41,168 nt of DNA, from NCBI GenBank assembly GCA_002729695.1, contig PBYQ01000002.1:1-41168 (forward strand), given 5' to 3'. The translations under genes and the position numbers were made by a program. This DNA comes from Citromicrobium sp. (lineage in GTDB: Bacteria; Pseudomonadota; Alphaproteobacteria; Sphingomonadales; Sphingomonadaceae). Under the pieces are notes generated by a model. That model was not told the DNA's origin and made no database searches. It worked only from the letters and a program-made list of their open reading frames with translations. Positions 8,677-17,560 of the stretch are shown piece by piece. Position 1 is the first letter of the stretch; every line of letters begins with the position of its first letter.

Positions 8677-10181
8677 TGATGACACGTCGATCCCGTTTCC
8701 TCGCCATAGCGGCGACCAGCGCGCTTGCTCTGGCAGCACCCGCCCACGCCGATACGCTGCGCGAAGCGCTGGCCGAGGCCTATCGCACGAACCCCACCCT
8801 GCAGGCCGCGCGGGCGCAATTGCGCGCCACCGACGAAACCGTCGCGATCGAGAAAGCCGATGCCCGCCCGAATGTGAACGGACAGGCCGCGCTGACCGAG
8901 TATGTGAAGAAGAGCTCCACCAGCTTTTTCTCACCCGACCGTGCCCTGACCGCAGGCGTCGATCTGGGCGTGCCGCTCTATTCGGGCGGCTCGGTCAAGA
9001 ACTCCATTCGGGCGGCGAAGGAACGCGTGCAGGCGGGCCGTGCCGATTTGCGTGGCACCGAAAGCGCGATCTTCAGCCAGGTCGTGGCCGCTTACATGGA
9101 CGTCCTGCGCAGCGAAGCGCTGGTGGGATTGAGCGCCAACCAGGTCGATGTGCTTCAGGTCAACCTTCAGGCGACGAGCGACCGATTCGAGATCGGCGAT
9201 CTTACCCGCACCGATGTCGCCCAGTCGCAGTCGCGGCTCGCGCTGGCACAAGGGGACCTGCGGTCGGCGCAGGCGGGGCTGATCCAGGCGCGCGAGAACT
9301 ATATCCAGCTGGTCGGGTCCGCCCCGGGTGAGCTCGAACCACCACCGCCCCTGCCCAACCTGCCAAGCGATCCGCGCACGGCGGTGGAAGTGGCGCTCGA
9401 AAACAACCCCGATTTGATCGCGGCGAAGGAACGCGCCGCTGCGGCGGGTTACGACATCGAAGTTGCCGGAGCGAGTCGTCTCCCGCGCGTGTCGGCATTC
9501 GCTGGGTACGATTATCAGAACTTCCTGGGTTCGGTTCCGGGCTCACCACTCGACCCGAGCGACCCTGCCAGCCCGATTGTCGGCAGCCCGCAGACCGCGA
9601 CCGCGTCCTCGGCGGGGCTGTCGCTGACCATTCCGCTGTTTCAGGGCGGTCGCCCCGCGGCGCTGCAACGTCAGGCCCAAGCTATCGCTTCCGCCAGCTA
9701 CGACCAGGTCATCGCGACCGAGCGTGATGTGATTGCGCAGGTACGAGCGGCATACGCCAGCTATTCGGCAGCCCTCGCGATCATCGACAGTTCGCGCGAA
9801 GCGGTCGCCTCGGCCGAGCTCAGTCTGGAGGGTGTCCGGGCGGAAAACTCGATCGGAAATCGCACCGTGCTCGATGTGCTGAACGCCGAACAGGAACTGC
9901 TGCTCTCGCGAGTCGATCTCGTGACGGCTCGCCGTAATGCTTACGTTGCCGGCTTCACCCTGCTCGCCGCGATGGGCCGCGCCGAAGCGCGCGACCTCGG
10001 TATCGAGGGCGGCGCGCTGTACGATCCGCTGGATAATTACGACCGGGTGGTTGGCAAGTGGAACGACTGGGACCGCGATCCCGACCCCGAGGCACAGGGC
10101 ACGCGCACCATTGACATTCCCCCCGCCAACGCGGAAATCGGCGGCGTCTACGGCCCGGTGAACGAGCCGGACGAGGACTGA
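8676..10181 (+). CDS. tolC: TolC-family outer membrane channel
   Basis: Outer-membrane factor of type I secretion and tripartite efflux systems. The product has 501 residues, with a Sec signal peptide (residues 1-25, ending APAHA-D). Two homologous OEP halves follow: TLREALAEAYRTNPTLQAARAQL opens the first, and a second heptad-rich half ends with NRTVLDVLNAEQELLLSRVDL. The C-terminal tail is acidic and Pro/Asp-rich. The start overlaps the upstream stop (TGATGATG), so the ATG is at 8676 or 8679. No adaptor or transporter gene is adjacent, consistent with a shared housekeeping channel. Confidence 0.94.
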   Translation: MMTRRSRFLAIAATSALALAAPAHADTLREALAEAYRTNPTLQAARAQLRATDETVAIEKADARPNVNGQAALTEYVKKSSTSFFSPDRALTAGVDLGVPLYSGGSVKNSIRAAKERVQAGRADLRGTESAIFSQVVAAYMDVLRSEALVGLSANQVDVLQVNLQATSDRFEIGDLTRTDVAQSQSRLALAQGDLRSAQAGLIQARENYIQLVGSAPGELEPPPPLPNLPSDPRTAVEVALENNPDLIAAKERAAAAGYDIEVAGASRLPRVSAFAGYDYQNFLGSVPGSPLDPSDPASPIVGSPQTATASSAGLSLTIPLFQGGRPAALQRQAQAIASASYDQVIATERDVIAQVRAAYASYSAALAIIDSSREAVASAELSLEGVRAENSIGNRTVLDVLNAEQELLLSRVDLVTARRNAYVAGFTLLAAMGRAEARDLGIEGGALYDPLDNYDRVVGKWNDWDRDPDPEAQGTRTIDIPPANAEIGGVYGPVNEPDED

Positions 10182-10201
10182 GTCAGCCGGAGCTGGGGGG
10201 C

Positions 10202-10708
10202 ATGAGCGTGCGACACGATGGGGAAGCGTCGGTCGAGGAAATTCTCGATTCCATCAAGAAGGTGATCGCGCGCGACAATCGCGCGGGCGCGATGGAAGCC
10301 CGCCGTCGGCGGGAACGCACCACGCGCGACGAAAGCCCGTCGTCTCCGCATGATCCGGTGATGGAGGAAGAGGCCGACGAAGTGCTCGACCTCGCCGAAG
10401 CCGAACTGGTCGATGAAGATGAAAGCGAATCGCCCGCCGAGTCGGACGACGATCAGGATAGCGAAGGACCGTCCTTGATGAGCGAAGCCGCACGCCACGC
10501 GATGCGCGACAATCTGGCTACGCTTGCGCTTCTTTCGGAGCCTGGCAGCCCGCCGCAGATCGTTCGCTCGGGCGAAACATCGCTCGAAGGGCTGGTGCGC
10601 GAGATGTTGCGCCCGATGCTGGCCGAGTGGCTCGACAAGAACCTTCCGCCGATGGTGGAAGAGCTGGTGCGCCAGGAAATTGCGCGGATCGTCAAGAAAC
10701 AGGGTTGA
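10202..10708 (+). CDS. popZ: PopZ-family (DUF2497) polar organizing protein
   Basis: The 168-residue product has the PopZ layout. A short conserved N-terminal helix (SVEEILDSIKKVIARD) is followed by an acidic, Glu/Asp/Pro/Ser-rich disordered middle (about 40-100). The conserved C-terminal oligomerisation helices are LEGLVREMLRPMLAEWLD and MVEELVRQEIARIV. In Caulobacter, PopZ forms a polar matrix that captures ParB-parS and so holds the origin at the pole. That function is inferred here, but the window also encodes ParA, ParB, parS and the probable origin. It starts 20 bp after tolC, probably in the same operon. Confidence 0.88.
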   Translation: MSVRHDGEASVEEILDSIKKVIARDNRAGAMEARRRRERTTRDESPSSPHDPVMEEEADEVLDLAEAELVDEDESESPAESDDDQDSEGPSLMSEAARHAMRDNLATLALLSEPGSPPQIVRSGETSLEGLVREMLRPMLAEWLDKNLPPMVEELVRQEIARIVKKQG

Positions 10709-10771
10709 GGGCACCTGCCGTCAGCGAGTTTTCGCTTGCGGGCTCTGACTGAAGGCCTAGTTTCCGCGCCC

Positions 10772-12889
10772 ATGCGCAAGGCCTTCAAACCGCTCGCCCT
10801 TCTCGCCCTCTCGACGGCGTTTCTCACCACCCCCGCTCTCGCTCAGGACCAGTCCGGTGTCAGCACGCCTGCGCCGATGTCGGCGCTCGATCTGGTCACG
10901 ATACCTCGACTTGGCGGACCCAGCGTCAGCGCGGATGGCAAGCGCATGCTTTATTCGGCCACCTCGACCGACGAGACCTCACTGGCGCGCAGTACGGATT
11001 ACCGCCTGAAAACGCTCGCCACGGGCGAAGAAGTTGCCGTGACCCTGCCAGAGGGCGCCAATTTGCCGGTCTTCGTCGGCAATGACCGCCTCTATTTCCT
11101 GGCCCCCGGCGAACGCGGTTCGACTGGCATGCAGGTGTTCACCGCGATCCTCCGCGACAATGGCAGCTTGGACCAGACGCAGCAGGTGACCCGCTACAAC
11201 CGCGATGTCAGCGGCTTCGAAGTTTCGCCGCAGGGCAGCAGCCTCGCGATCTTCGGCGACGTGCCACGTGAATGCACGCAGTTCGACTGTGCGAGCGAAG
11301 CGGCCGGGCCGGGCTCGGGCATGCTTTTCGACGCCGATGACGGGTTCGTTCGCCACTGGGACAGCTACGAAACACCCGGCACCTTCAGCCGCGTGTTCGT
11401 CGCCCCGTTGAAAGATAGTGCCACTGCTGGTGCCGCCGTCGCGGTGGATGGCCCCGCAGCGGATGGCGCACTGGTGGGGGACACGCCGCTGCGCCCCTTC
11501 GGCGGGCTGGAGGACATGGCGTGGAGCCCCGACGGCTCAACCCTCTACTTCGTCGCGCGGCAGGCCGACCGTTCCGAACCGACATCGACGAACAGCGACA
11601 TCTACCGCTTCTCGATGGGCGATAGCGCGCCGAGCAATCTGACCGATGCCAACGAGGCAAGCGATGGTTCGCCCGCGCCCTCACCCGATGGCAAGAGCCT
11701 CGCCTATCTCGCAATGGCCCGTCCGAACTACGAATCGGACCGCCAGGTGGTCATGCTGCGCGATCTCGCGACCGGGAAGGTCCGTGCGCTGACGCAGGAT
11801 TTCGACCGCAGCTTCGCCTCGCTTGCGTGGACGCCCGATTCGCGCTGGATCATCGCCACCGCACAGAGCGTGCTCGATACGCCCGCCTTCCGCATCGATC
11901 CGCGTACCGGCGCAGTCACCGAACTCGATCTGGTCCGCGGCAACGAAGCGCATATCGGCAACGTGACGCCGGTGGGGAACAAGGCGCTCGTCTACACGCG
12001 CGATTCGATTGCCGCACCTGCCGAAGCCTACCTGTCCGAAGGGTGGAGCCAGGGGGTCCAGCTGACCAACGTGGCCACCGCGCGGATTGCCGCTCTCGCA
12101 CCGGTCGAGACGCGCCGTTTCGAATTCGCAGGAGCCGGCGGCGACACGGTTCACGGCCAGATTACCAAGCCCTCCGGCGTGGACGGCCAGATCCCCGCGA
12201 TCCTCTACGTCCATGGCGGCCCGCAGGGCTCGTTCAACGATGGCTGGTCGAGCCGGTGGAATCCGCGCGTTCTTGCCAGCCAAGGCTACGCGGTGATCTC
12301 GGTCGATTTCCACGGGTCCACCGGATACGGGCAGGCCTTCACCGATGCGATCAACCGCGACTGGGGCGGGAAGCCTCTGGAAGACCTGCAGAAGGGTCTG
12401 GCGGCCGCGCTGGCGCTCGACAGCCAGATCGACGGGGAGCGTGCCTGCGCCATGGGCGCGTCCTATGGCGGCTACATGATGAACTGGATCGAGGGGAACT
12501 GGCCCGACCGGTTCAAGTGCCTTGTGCAGCATGACGGGCTGTTCGACATGCGCAGCTTCTATTACGCGACTGAGGAATTGTGGTTTCCCCGCTGGGATTT
12601 CGGCGGCTCCTACGCCCAGAACAGCAAGCTGTACGAGCGCTGGAATCCGGTGAATTACGTCGACAACTGGCAGACGCCTATGCTCGTGGTCACCGGAGAG
12701 AAGGACTACCGCGTCCCTTCGACGCAGGCGTTCGGCGCCTTTACCGCGCTTCAGGAACGCGACGTTCCGGCGCAGATGCTCGTCTTCCCCGACGAAAACC
12801 ACTGGGTGCTCAAGCCCGCCAATTCGCTCCAGTGGCACGACACGGTGTTCACCTGGCTCGACCGCTGGCTGGGCGACGAGGGCGAATGA
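10772..12889 (+). CDS. secreted S9 family (prolyl oligopeptidase-type) peptidase
   Basis: Serine peptidase of 705 residues. A Sec signal peptide (1-25, ending TTPALAQ) precedes an N-terminal beta-propeller with WD/PD40-like blades (for example [17 protein letters not shown]) and a C-terminal alpha/beta-hydrolase domain. The catalytic triad is visible as the nucleophile Ser in GASYGGYM, Asp in GEKDYRVP and His in DENHWV. It is likely a periplasmic dipeptidyl or acylaminoacyl peptidase. I chose the ATG at 10772 because the signal peptide starts there; the open frame reaches a TTG at 10736. The stop overlaps the next gene by four bases (ATGA). Confidence 0.93.
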   Translation: MRKAFKPLALLALSTAFLTTPALAQDQSGVSTPAPMSALDLVTIPRLGGPSVSADGKRMLYSATSTDETSLARSTDYRLKTLATGEEVAVTLPEGANLPVFVGNDRLYFLAPGERGSTGMQVFTAILRDNGSLDQTQQVTRYNRDVSGFEVSPQGSSLAIFGDVPRECTQFDCASEAAGPGSGMLFDADDGFVRHWDSYETPGTFSRVFVAPLKDSATAGAAVAVDGPAADGALVGDTPLRPFGGLEDMAWSPDGSTLYFVARQADRSEPTSTNSDIYRFSMGDSAPSNLTDANEASDGSPAPSPDGKSLAYLAMARPNYESDRQVVMLRDLATGKVRALTQDFDRSFASLAWTPDSRWIIATAQSVLDTPAFRIDPRTGAVTELDLVRGNEAHIGNVTPVGNKALVYTRDSIAAPAEAYLSEGWSQGVQLTNVATARIAALAPVETRRFEFAGAGGDTVHGQITKPSGVDGQIPAILYVHGGPQGSFNDGWSSRWNPRVLASQGYAVISVDFHGSTGYGQAFTDAINRDWGGKPLEDLQKGLAAALALDSQIDGERACAMGASYGGYMMNWIEGNWPDRFKCLVQHDGLFDMRSFYYATEELWFPRWDFGGSYAQNSKLYERWNPVNYVDNWQTPMLVVTGEKDYRVPSTQAFGAFTALQERDVPAQMLVFPDENHWVLKPANSLQWHDTVFTWLDRWLGDEGE

Positions 12890-13272
12890 GCAAGGACAAG
12901 GCGCTGCGCAAGGCGCGCGAGGCCCTGACCAAGACCGGCGGCGAGGATGCCGCGCGCCACATCTTTCTGTGCGCGATGCCGCACAAGGCAAAGTGCTGCG
13001 ACCGCTCGCAGGGCGAAGAATCGTGGAATTATCTCAAGAAGCGTCTGAAGCAGTTAGGTATCGGCCCATCGAAAAGCGGTGAGCATGGTCTGGTCATCCG
13101 TCGGACGAAGGCAGATTGCCTGCAAATATGCGAGGCGGGGCCGATCGCCGTCGTTCAGCCCGATGGGGTCTGGTACCATTCCTGCACGCCGATGGTGATT
13201 GAAGAGATCATCCAGCAACATCTGATCGGCGGCGAGCCCGTCGAGGCATACCGCCTCCACCCGGCAGGCTAG
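12886..13272 (+). CDS. thioredoxin-like [2Fe-2S] ferredoxin
   Basis: Small protein of 128 residues with the cysteine pattern of thioredoxin-like 2Fe-2S ferredoxins: C29-x8-C38 (an extra Cys at 37) and C78-x3-C82. The core is [14 protein letters not shown], then [18 protein letters not shown]. Such proteins resemble the NuoE fold and carry electrons; the partner is unknown. The start overlaps the S9 peptidase stop (ATGA). The 3' end overlaps the end of the convergent small membrane gene by four bases. Confidence 0.88.
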   Translation: MSKDKALRKAREALTKTGGEDAARHIFLCAMPHKAKCCDRSQGEESWNYLKKRLKQLGIGPSKSGEHGLVIRRTKADCLQICEAGPIAVVQPDGVWYHSCTPMVIEEIIQQHLIGGEPVEAYRLHPAG

Positions 13273-13559
13273 CGGTCTTCGTCGTCCAGCGGATTGTGGA
13301 TCGATTCGTCGTGCCCGGTTCCGTTCGAAAGGAAAACCAGGCCCATCAGCGCGCTGGCGAGCAGCATCGTCATCCCGATGCCCAGCGCCACCGCAATGAA
13401 GAAATGCGGGCTAACCTCCGCCTCGCTCCAGAAGATCGCGACCATCGCCCCGCCGACGACGAGCAGGGTGAGCGCGAACATGAAACGCATGATTCTTTTG
13501 TAGCGCGCCCAGGCAAAGGCGGCCTTTTCCGGATCATCGAGAGGAGATTTTGGAGCCAA
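13269..13559 (-). CDS. small two-helix membrane protein of unknown function
   Basis: The 96-residue product has a conserved-looking N-terminus ([20 protein letters not shown]), two membrane helices (about 22-42 and 50-75) and a charged tail. I place the start at TTG 13559 because the minus strand has a strong Shine-Dalgarno sequence AAGGAAGG a few bases upstream. ATG codons at 13610 and 13607 are in frame but have no such site and would add about 17 residues. The frame stays open much further upstream, antisense to the CBS gene, which I treat as spurious. Function unknown. Confidence 0.75.
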   Translation of the reverse strand: MAPKSPLDDPEKAAFAWARYKRIMRFMFALTLLVVGGAMVAIFWSEAEVSPHFFIAVALGIGMTMLLASALMGLVFLSNGTGHDESIHNPLDDEDR

Positions 13560-13640
13560 GTGGCCTTCCTTAGGTGACGATTCGCCAAACGATGGCCTTC
13601 GTGCCATCATCCGGGCGGAGGGGAAAGGAGGACCTAAGGC

Positions 13641-14072
13641 ATGACTATCGAACGGCTTATGGCGGATCGACAGGCGGGGGACATCCTGAGCTGTACCACG
13701 CAGACGATCATGCGCGACGCAGTCGCACTGCTGGCGGAAAAGCGCATCGGCGCCCTGCCGGTGATGGATGGCGATCGTGTGGTGGGCATATTCTCGGAAC
13801 GCGATGTGATCTACTGCATGGCGAGGGAGGACGGGGCCTGCCTCGACCGACCGGTGGGCGAGGTGATGACCGCGCCCCCGATCACGGTGAATCGCGCCGA
13901 GCAGGTCGACCGGGCGCTGGCCCTGATGACGAAGCGCCGGATTCGCCACCTGCCGGTGGTCGAAAACGACCGGATGGTAGGCTTCGTCTCGATCGGCGAT
14001 CTGGTGAAATACCGGTTCGACAAGGTCGAGCAGGAAGCGGAAGAGATGCGCAGCTACATCCAGACCGCTTGA
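13641..14072 (+). CDS. tandem CBS-domain protein
   Basis: Protein of 143 residues made almost wholly of two CBS motifs (about 8-62 and 74-130). Typical segments are RIGALPVMDGDRVVGIFSERDVI and RIRHLPVVENDRMVGFVSIGDLV. Such stand-alone Bateman modules bind adenine nucleotides and regulate partner enzymes; the partner is unknown. A good ribosome binding site (AAAGGAGG) precedes the ATG at 13641. It diverges from the small membrane gene and is followed by the ErpA-type gene and xth in the same direction. Confidence 0.92.
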   Translation: MTIERLMADRQAGDILSCTTQTIMRDAVALLAEKRIGALPVMDGDRVVGIFSERDVIYCMAREDGACLDRPVGEVMTAPPITVNRAEQVDRALALMTKRRIRHLPVVENDRMVGFVSIGDLVKYRFDKVEQEAEEMRSYIQTA

Positions 14073-14103
14073 GCCCGGCCACGCGAAGGCCCATATCGTG
14101 CTT

Positions 14104-14433
14104 ATGAGCACTACACCCGCCCTTACCGAGGCTGCCGCCGCACGCGTGTCCGCGATCGCCAGCAAGCAGGGCAAGCCCGCCATCCTGCGCCTTGCGGTCG
14201 ATGGCGGAGGCTGTTCCGGCTTCCAGTATCGCTTCGAACTGGCCGATGCCCCGGATGAAGAGGATCTTGCCAGCGAAACCGCAGGGGTGCGCCTGATCGT
14301 CGATCCGGTCAGCCTCGATCTCGTGGCAGGCAGCACGGTCGATTATGTCGAATCGCTGGGCGGGGCCGCCTTCCGGGTCGAGAATCCTCAGGCGGCGGCT
14401 GGTTGCGGCTGCGGTTCAAGCTTCGGCATTTGA
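14104..14433 (+). CDS. erpA: ErpA/IscA-type iron-sulfur cluster insertion protein
   Basis: A-type carrier that delivers Fe-S clusters to apoproteins. The product has 109 residues with the three conserved cluster-ligand cysteines: C37 in GGGCSGF, and C101 and C103 in the C-terminal GCGCGSSF. The ATG at 14104 is preferred over one at 14098 that adds two residues. Fe-S clients encoded nearby include the class I fumarase and the thioredoxin-like ferredoxin. Assignment to ErpA rather than another A-type paralogue rests on overall resemblance only. Confidence 0.9.
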   Translation: MSTTPALTEAAAARVSAIASKQGKPAILRLAVDGGGCSGFQYRFELADAPDEEDLASETAGVRLIVDPVSLDLVAGSTVDYVESLGGAAFRVENPQAAAGCGCGSSFGI

Positions 14434-14470
14434 ATTAGACTAGGCGCAATGCATCGGGCAGGAAGCCTGC

Positions 14471-15247
14471 ATGCGTATCGCCACATTCAACATCAACGGA
14501 ATCAAGGCGCGCCTGCCGCGTCTGATCGAATGGCTCGAAGAAACGCAGCCGGACGTCGCGTGCCTGCAGGAAATCAAGTCGCAGGACGATGGCTTCCCCG
14601 CTGTTGAGTTCGAGAAGATCGGTTACCAGGCGCTCTGGCACGGCCAGAAGAGCTTCAACGGGGTGGCGATCCTCGCCAGGGACGGTCTGACCATGACCGA
14701 GCGGATGCGCGGATTGCCGGGCGACGATAGCGACGATCATGCGCGTTATCTTGAGGCGGAGGTCGACGGTGTGGTCATCGCCAACCTCTACCTGCCCAAT
14801 GGCAACCCGTTGCCAGGGCCCAAGTTCGACTACAAACTCGCGTGGATGGAGCGGCTGCGCGCGCGCATGGCCGCGATCTGGGCGGAGGAGAAGCCGGCGA
14901 TCGTGCTTGGCGATTTCAACGTCATTCCCGAAGACAAGGACGTCTGGTCGCCGCCCGCGATGGCAGACGACGCGCTGATGCAGCCCGCCTCACGCGATGC
15001 CTATCGCCGCCTGCTGGCCGACGGGTGGACCGATGCGCTCGACACGCTCAACCCGCGCGGCGGCGTGTGGACCTTCTGGGACTACCAGCGCGGCGCATGG
15101 CAGCGCGATCATGGTTTCCGCATCGATCACTGCCTGCTTTCGCCCGAACTGGCCGACAGGCTGCAGGCTGCGGGCGTCGACAAGGACGCGCGTGGCCGCG
15201 AAAAGGCGAGCGACCATGCACCCGTGTGGGTGAAGGTCGCCGCCTGA
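14471..15247 (+). CDS. xth: exodeoxyribonuclease III
   Basis: Base-excision-repair AP endonuclease and 3'-5' exonuclease of the endonuclease/exonuclease/phosphatase fold. The product has 258 residues. Motifs are FNINGIKARL at the start, CLQEIKSQD (metal-binding Glu), YLPNGNP, LGDFNVIPEDKDV (catalytic Asp/Asn) and the terminal SDHAPVWV with the catalytic Asp-His pair. It lies 37 bp after erpA in the same direction. The symbol xthA is also used. Confidence 0.94.
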   Translation: MRIATFNINGIKARLPRLIEWLEETQPDVACLQEIKSQDDGFPAVEFEKIGYQALWHGQKSFNGVAILARDGLTMTERMRGLPGDDSDDHARYLEAEVDGVVIANLYLPNGNPLPGPKFDYKLAWMERLRARMAAIWAEEKPAIVLGDFNVIPEDKDVWSPPAMADDALMQPASRDAYRRLLADGWTDALDTLNPRGGVWTFWDYQRGAWQRDHGFRIDHCLLSPELADRLQAAGVDKDARGREKASDHAPVWVKVAA

Positions 15248-15286
15248 TCCTGTCTTAAGGAAGCTGGGCCGAGCGCTGGTGCGCTA

Positions 15287-15949
15287 TCAGCGGTAGAAGA
15301 CGTGGGTCTTGATCGTAGCGCGGGCCTGCTTGGTGCGGGCCCAGCGGGGCTTCACGTACGTCGCGTGGAAATACAGCGAATCGCGTGCTTCGCTGTCCCA
15401 AAGGCCTTCATGGGCGATCCGCGCGATCTTGCGTGCGCGTTCCCATGCACCTGCATTGCTGCGGCGGCTCGGGATACGGCCGTTCTTCACGAAGGAAAAC
15501 TGCGCGCGCTGGGTGACGACGCCGCAATAGTCCGAGGGGAAGGCCGAGGATTCGGTGCGATTGATGATGACCTGCGCCACCGCCAGCTGGCCTTCGATCG
15601 GCTCACCGCGCGATTCGAAGTACACTGCGCCTGCAAGGCACTCGAGCTCGGGCGACATGGTGCTGGGGGCGTCGACCTCGGCCACCAGCTCGCGCAGCGA
15701 GGATGCCTTGGCAAATTCCGGTTCCGCATCGGAAGCATCGGCGGTCTTTGCGGTCTCGTCCTTTTCCGGAAGCGGCTGGACCACTTCTTCCGAGATGAAG
15801 ACCGGTGCGTCCGTAGCTTCAGGCTGCGGCGCGATGAGCGTTTCAGCGGTGCCCTCTTGGGCTTGCGCATCGGCGTAGGCAAAGCCTGCGGATGCGATCA
15901 GTCCGGTTGCGACAAACGCCGCAAAGCCGAATTTCGTCTTGGTACCCAT
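15287..15949 (-). CDS. SleB/CwlJ-type cell wall hydrolase
   Basis: Exported protein of 220 residues. It has a signal peptide (about 1-28, ending FAYADAQA), an acidic Pro/Ala/Glu-rich linker (30-100) and a C-terminal Hydrolase_2 domain. The domain starts ECLAGAVYFESRGEPIEGQLAVAQVIINR, with the Glu expected to be catalytic in this lytic family. In Bacillus this domain degrades spore cortex; in non-sporulating alphaproteobacteria it presumably remodels peptidoglycan. It converges on xth with a 39-bp gap that holds a weak 5-bp hairpin (15272-15285). Confidence 0.9.
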   Translation of the reverse strand: MGTKTKFGFAAFVATGLIASAGFAYADAQAQEGTAETLIAPQPEATDAPVFISEEVVQPLPEKDETAKTADASDAEPEFAKASSLRELVAEVDAPSTMSPELECLAGAVYFESRGEPIEGQLAVAQVIINRTESSAFPSDYCGVVTQRAQFSFVKNGRIPSRRSNAGAWERARKIARIAHEGLWDSEARDSLYFHATYVKPRWARTKQARATIKTHVFYR

Positions 15950-16165
15950 TGATCCCGTTCAAAGGGCGGTGAACGAACTCAGACGCAGGCTGGAACCAAC
16001 ACGCGCGAAAGCGCTTGTATGAAATGTGCAAATGTGAGGGTTCTGTAAAAGGCCTGCCGGCCGTTCCCCGACTGCGTGCTAATCGGCGCGACCTCATTGT
16101 CGCCTCGACCGCCTGCGCAAATTCGAAGTTGCGGGCCCATTGCCGCAGAATGGGCTTAGGTCAAG

Positions 16166-16504
16166 TTAAGGCCGCATTTGTGCGACGAACCGTTCCGGAT
16201 CGTCGATCTGTGCCTCTATGACCCACAAATCTTCGTCCTGCGAACTTCTGCGATCGCAATAATCGTAGATTTTTCGTTCGTTTTCAGCGGTTTCTTCTTG
16301 CGTTACTTGCCAATCGAAGCCGAAGTCCGCCGAAGGCCGTCTTTCGACTAATTTCACCGTTCCGGCGCGGTCGCGCAGCAATAGAACATAGGTGCCGCTT
16401 TCACGATCACCTTTGGCAAGGATAACTCCCGAGCCGCCTTCGCTCGAAATCTGTCGCAAAATCCCGCTGACGACGAGGTGGGTCGGCAGGCGCGAATCGG
16501 TCAT
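16166..16504 (-). CDS. DUF1491 family protein
   Basis: The 112-residue product matches what I know of DUF1491: an opening LPTHLVVSGILRQ, the central KGDRESGTYVLLLRDR and the acidic segment DEDLWVIEAQIDDPERFV. Function is unknown, and there is no signal peptide or membrane segment. Its ATG overlaps the stop of the thioesterase gene (ATGA), so the two are translationally coupled. About 216 bp of non-coding DNA separate its end from the start of the cell wall hydrolase gene, in which I see no clear element. Confidence 0.87.
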   Translation of the reverse strand: MTDSRLPTHLVVSGILRQISSEGGSGVILAKGDRESGTYVLLLRDRAGTVKLVERRPSADFGFDWQVTQEETAENERKIYDYCDRRSSQDEDLWVIEAQIDDPERFVAQMRP

Positions 16505-16983
16505 TCCGAATCGCTCGTGTAGCCTTCGAGGCCGGAGAGCGGGATGCGCGAGCGCATGAAGGTGCCCGTGCCGCGTCCGATCTCGTCTCCCTCCTCATCG
16601 ACCAGGCGCGATTCGGCGACGAGAACCCGTCGGTGGCCGCTTACCCATACACCCGTCGCGATCACGCGTCCCGTGCGTACGGGCTTGGTAAAGTGCAGGT
16701 TGAAAGCGGTGGTCAGAAGGAAGCGATCGGTAACGAGGCTGTTGGCCGCATAAAAGGCCGCATCGTCGAGCATCTTGAAATAGATCGTCCCGTGCGCTGC
16801 GCCCGCCGCATGATAGACGCTTTCCGTGATATCGAATGCAATCCGGGCGTGGCCTTCGCGCTCGATCGTCAGCTCGGAAGAAAAGGCATTGTTGATCGGC
16901 GCGCTTCGATACAGACGCTCGAGCGCACGGTAATGGGCGACGGGCCCCTGGCTTTCTTCAGGCTGCGTCACGCAGGTCCGCAT
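16501..16983 (-). CDS. PaaI-family thioesterase
   Basis: Hot-dog-fold acyl-CoA thioesterase of 160 residues. The core has AAGAAHGTIYFKMLDDAAFY, matching the family helix with its acidic catalytic residue, followed by LTTAFNLHFTKPV on the central sheet. The natural acyl substrate cannot be told from sequence. The ATG at 16983 lies inside the end of ptsN (26-bp overlap); a GTG at 16971 is an alternative. The downstream DUF1491 gene overlaps by four bases. Confidence 0.87.
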   Translation of the reverse strand: MRTCVTQPEESQGPVAHYRALERLYRSAPINNAFSSELTIEREGHARIAFDITESVYHAAGAAHGTIYFKMLDDAAFYAANSLVTDRFLLTTAFNLHFTKPVRTGRVIATGVWVSGHRRVLVAESRLVDEEGDEIGRGTGTFMRSRIPLSGLEGYTSDSE

Positions 16984-17419
16984 TGGCGACGATAGCGAAC
17001 AGCTCCTCTTCGCTCTGCGCCTCGAACAGTGAGTGCAGAACGCGTTCGTCCCGGGTCAGGCGAGACATCGCGGCCAGCGCGTGGAGGTGCCGGGCACCTG
17101 CATCGCTGGGCGAAACCAATCCCATGACCAGGCGCACCGGCGCACCGTCCGCCGCGTCGAATTCGACATCCTGATCGAGGTGAATGAGCATAGCGAGCGG
17201 CTGATCGATAGTATCCATCCGCGCATGCGGCATCGCCACTCCCCGCCCGAAACCCGTACTGCCGAGCGCTTCGCGTTCGCGCAGCGCCTCGAGCACCACG
17301 TCATCCTCAAGCGAATAGGCGGAAGCGAATCCCTGCGCCAATTCGGCCAGGATGGCACGCTTGTCGGTGCAGGTCGCGCAGCGCACGGCTTCGGGAATCA
17401 ATCGAAAGGGGAACGACAC
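16958..17419 (-). CDS. ptsN: nitrogen-regulatory PTS IIA protein
   Basis: Phosphocarrier of the nitrogen-related phosphotransferase system, regulating potassium and nitrogen physiology rather than sugar uptake. The product has 153 residues, the usual length. The phosphorylated His is H65 in GVAMPHARM, and the core LAELAQGFASAYSLEDDVVLEAL is typical of EIIA-Ntr. I place the start at GTG 17419 (VSFPFRLIPEAV), where family similarity begins; the frame is open for another 45 codons without similarity. It follows hpf, as in the common rpoN-hpf-ptsN cluster, but rpoN is not here. Confidence 0.9.
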   Translation of the reverse strand: MSFPFRLIPEAVRCATCTDKRAILAELAQGFASAYSLEDDVVLEALREREALGSTGFGRGVAMPHARMDTIDQPLAMLIHLDQDVEFDAADGAPVRLVMGLVSPSDAGARHLHALAAMSRLTRDERVLHSLFEAQSEEELFAIVANADLRDAA

Positions 17420-17527
17420 GGGGGAATTCTCTACCTTGGTAGCGTGGGTTTCATCCGCGATCCTGAGACGTCCGACCTCGGGCCACGAGAAACCTAACGA
17501 ATTGGGCGCGGTGAGCGCGGGGACGGC

Positions 17528-17552
17528 GGACCGGGGCGAGAAGCCCCGGTCC
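17528..17552 (-). terminator. strong hairpin after hpf
   Basis: A perfect 10-bp stem GGACCGGGGC/GCCCCGGTCC with a 5-nt loop, eight bases past the hpf stop codon. No T-run follows on the minus strand, so it may be a partial terminator or an mRNA-stabilising hairpin between hpf and ptsN rather than a full stop. Confidence 0.6.
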
Positions 17553-17560
17553 ATCGCTCG

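Noticed and set aside
11268..11280. CCACGTGAA in the S9 peptidase gene as parS
   Set aside because: Lacks the outer TGTT and ACA arms; core only.
11681..12991. 436-residue open frame on the minus strand
   Set aside because: Antisense to the S9 peptidase catalytic domain; no motif in the translated product.
13560..14336. Upstream extension of the small membrane protein frame
   Set aside because: Runs antisense through the CBS gene; conserved-looking sequence begins only near 13559.
15950..16165. Gap before the cell wall hydrolase gene as an RNA gene
   Set aside because: Only a trivial GCGC-GAAA-GCGC hairpin is visible; there is no tRNA-like or conserved RNA structure I can support.
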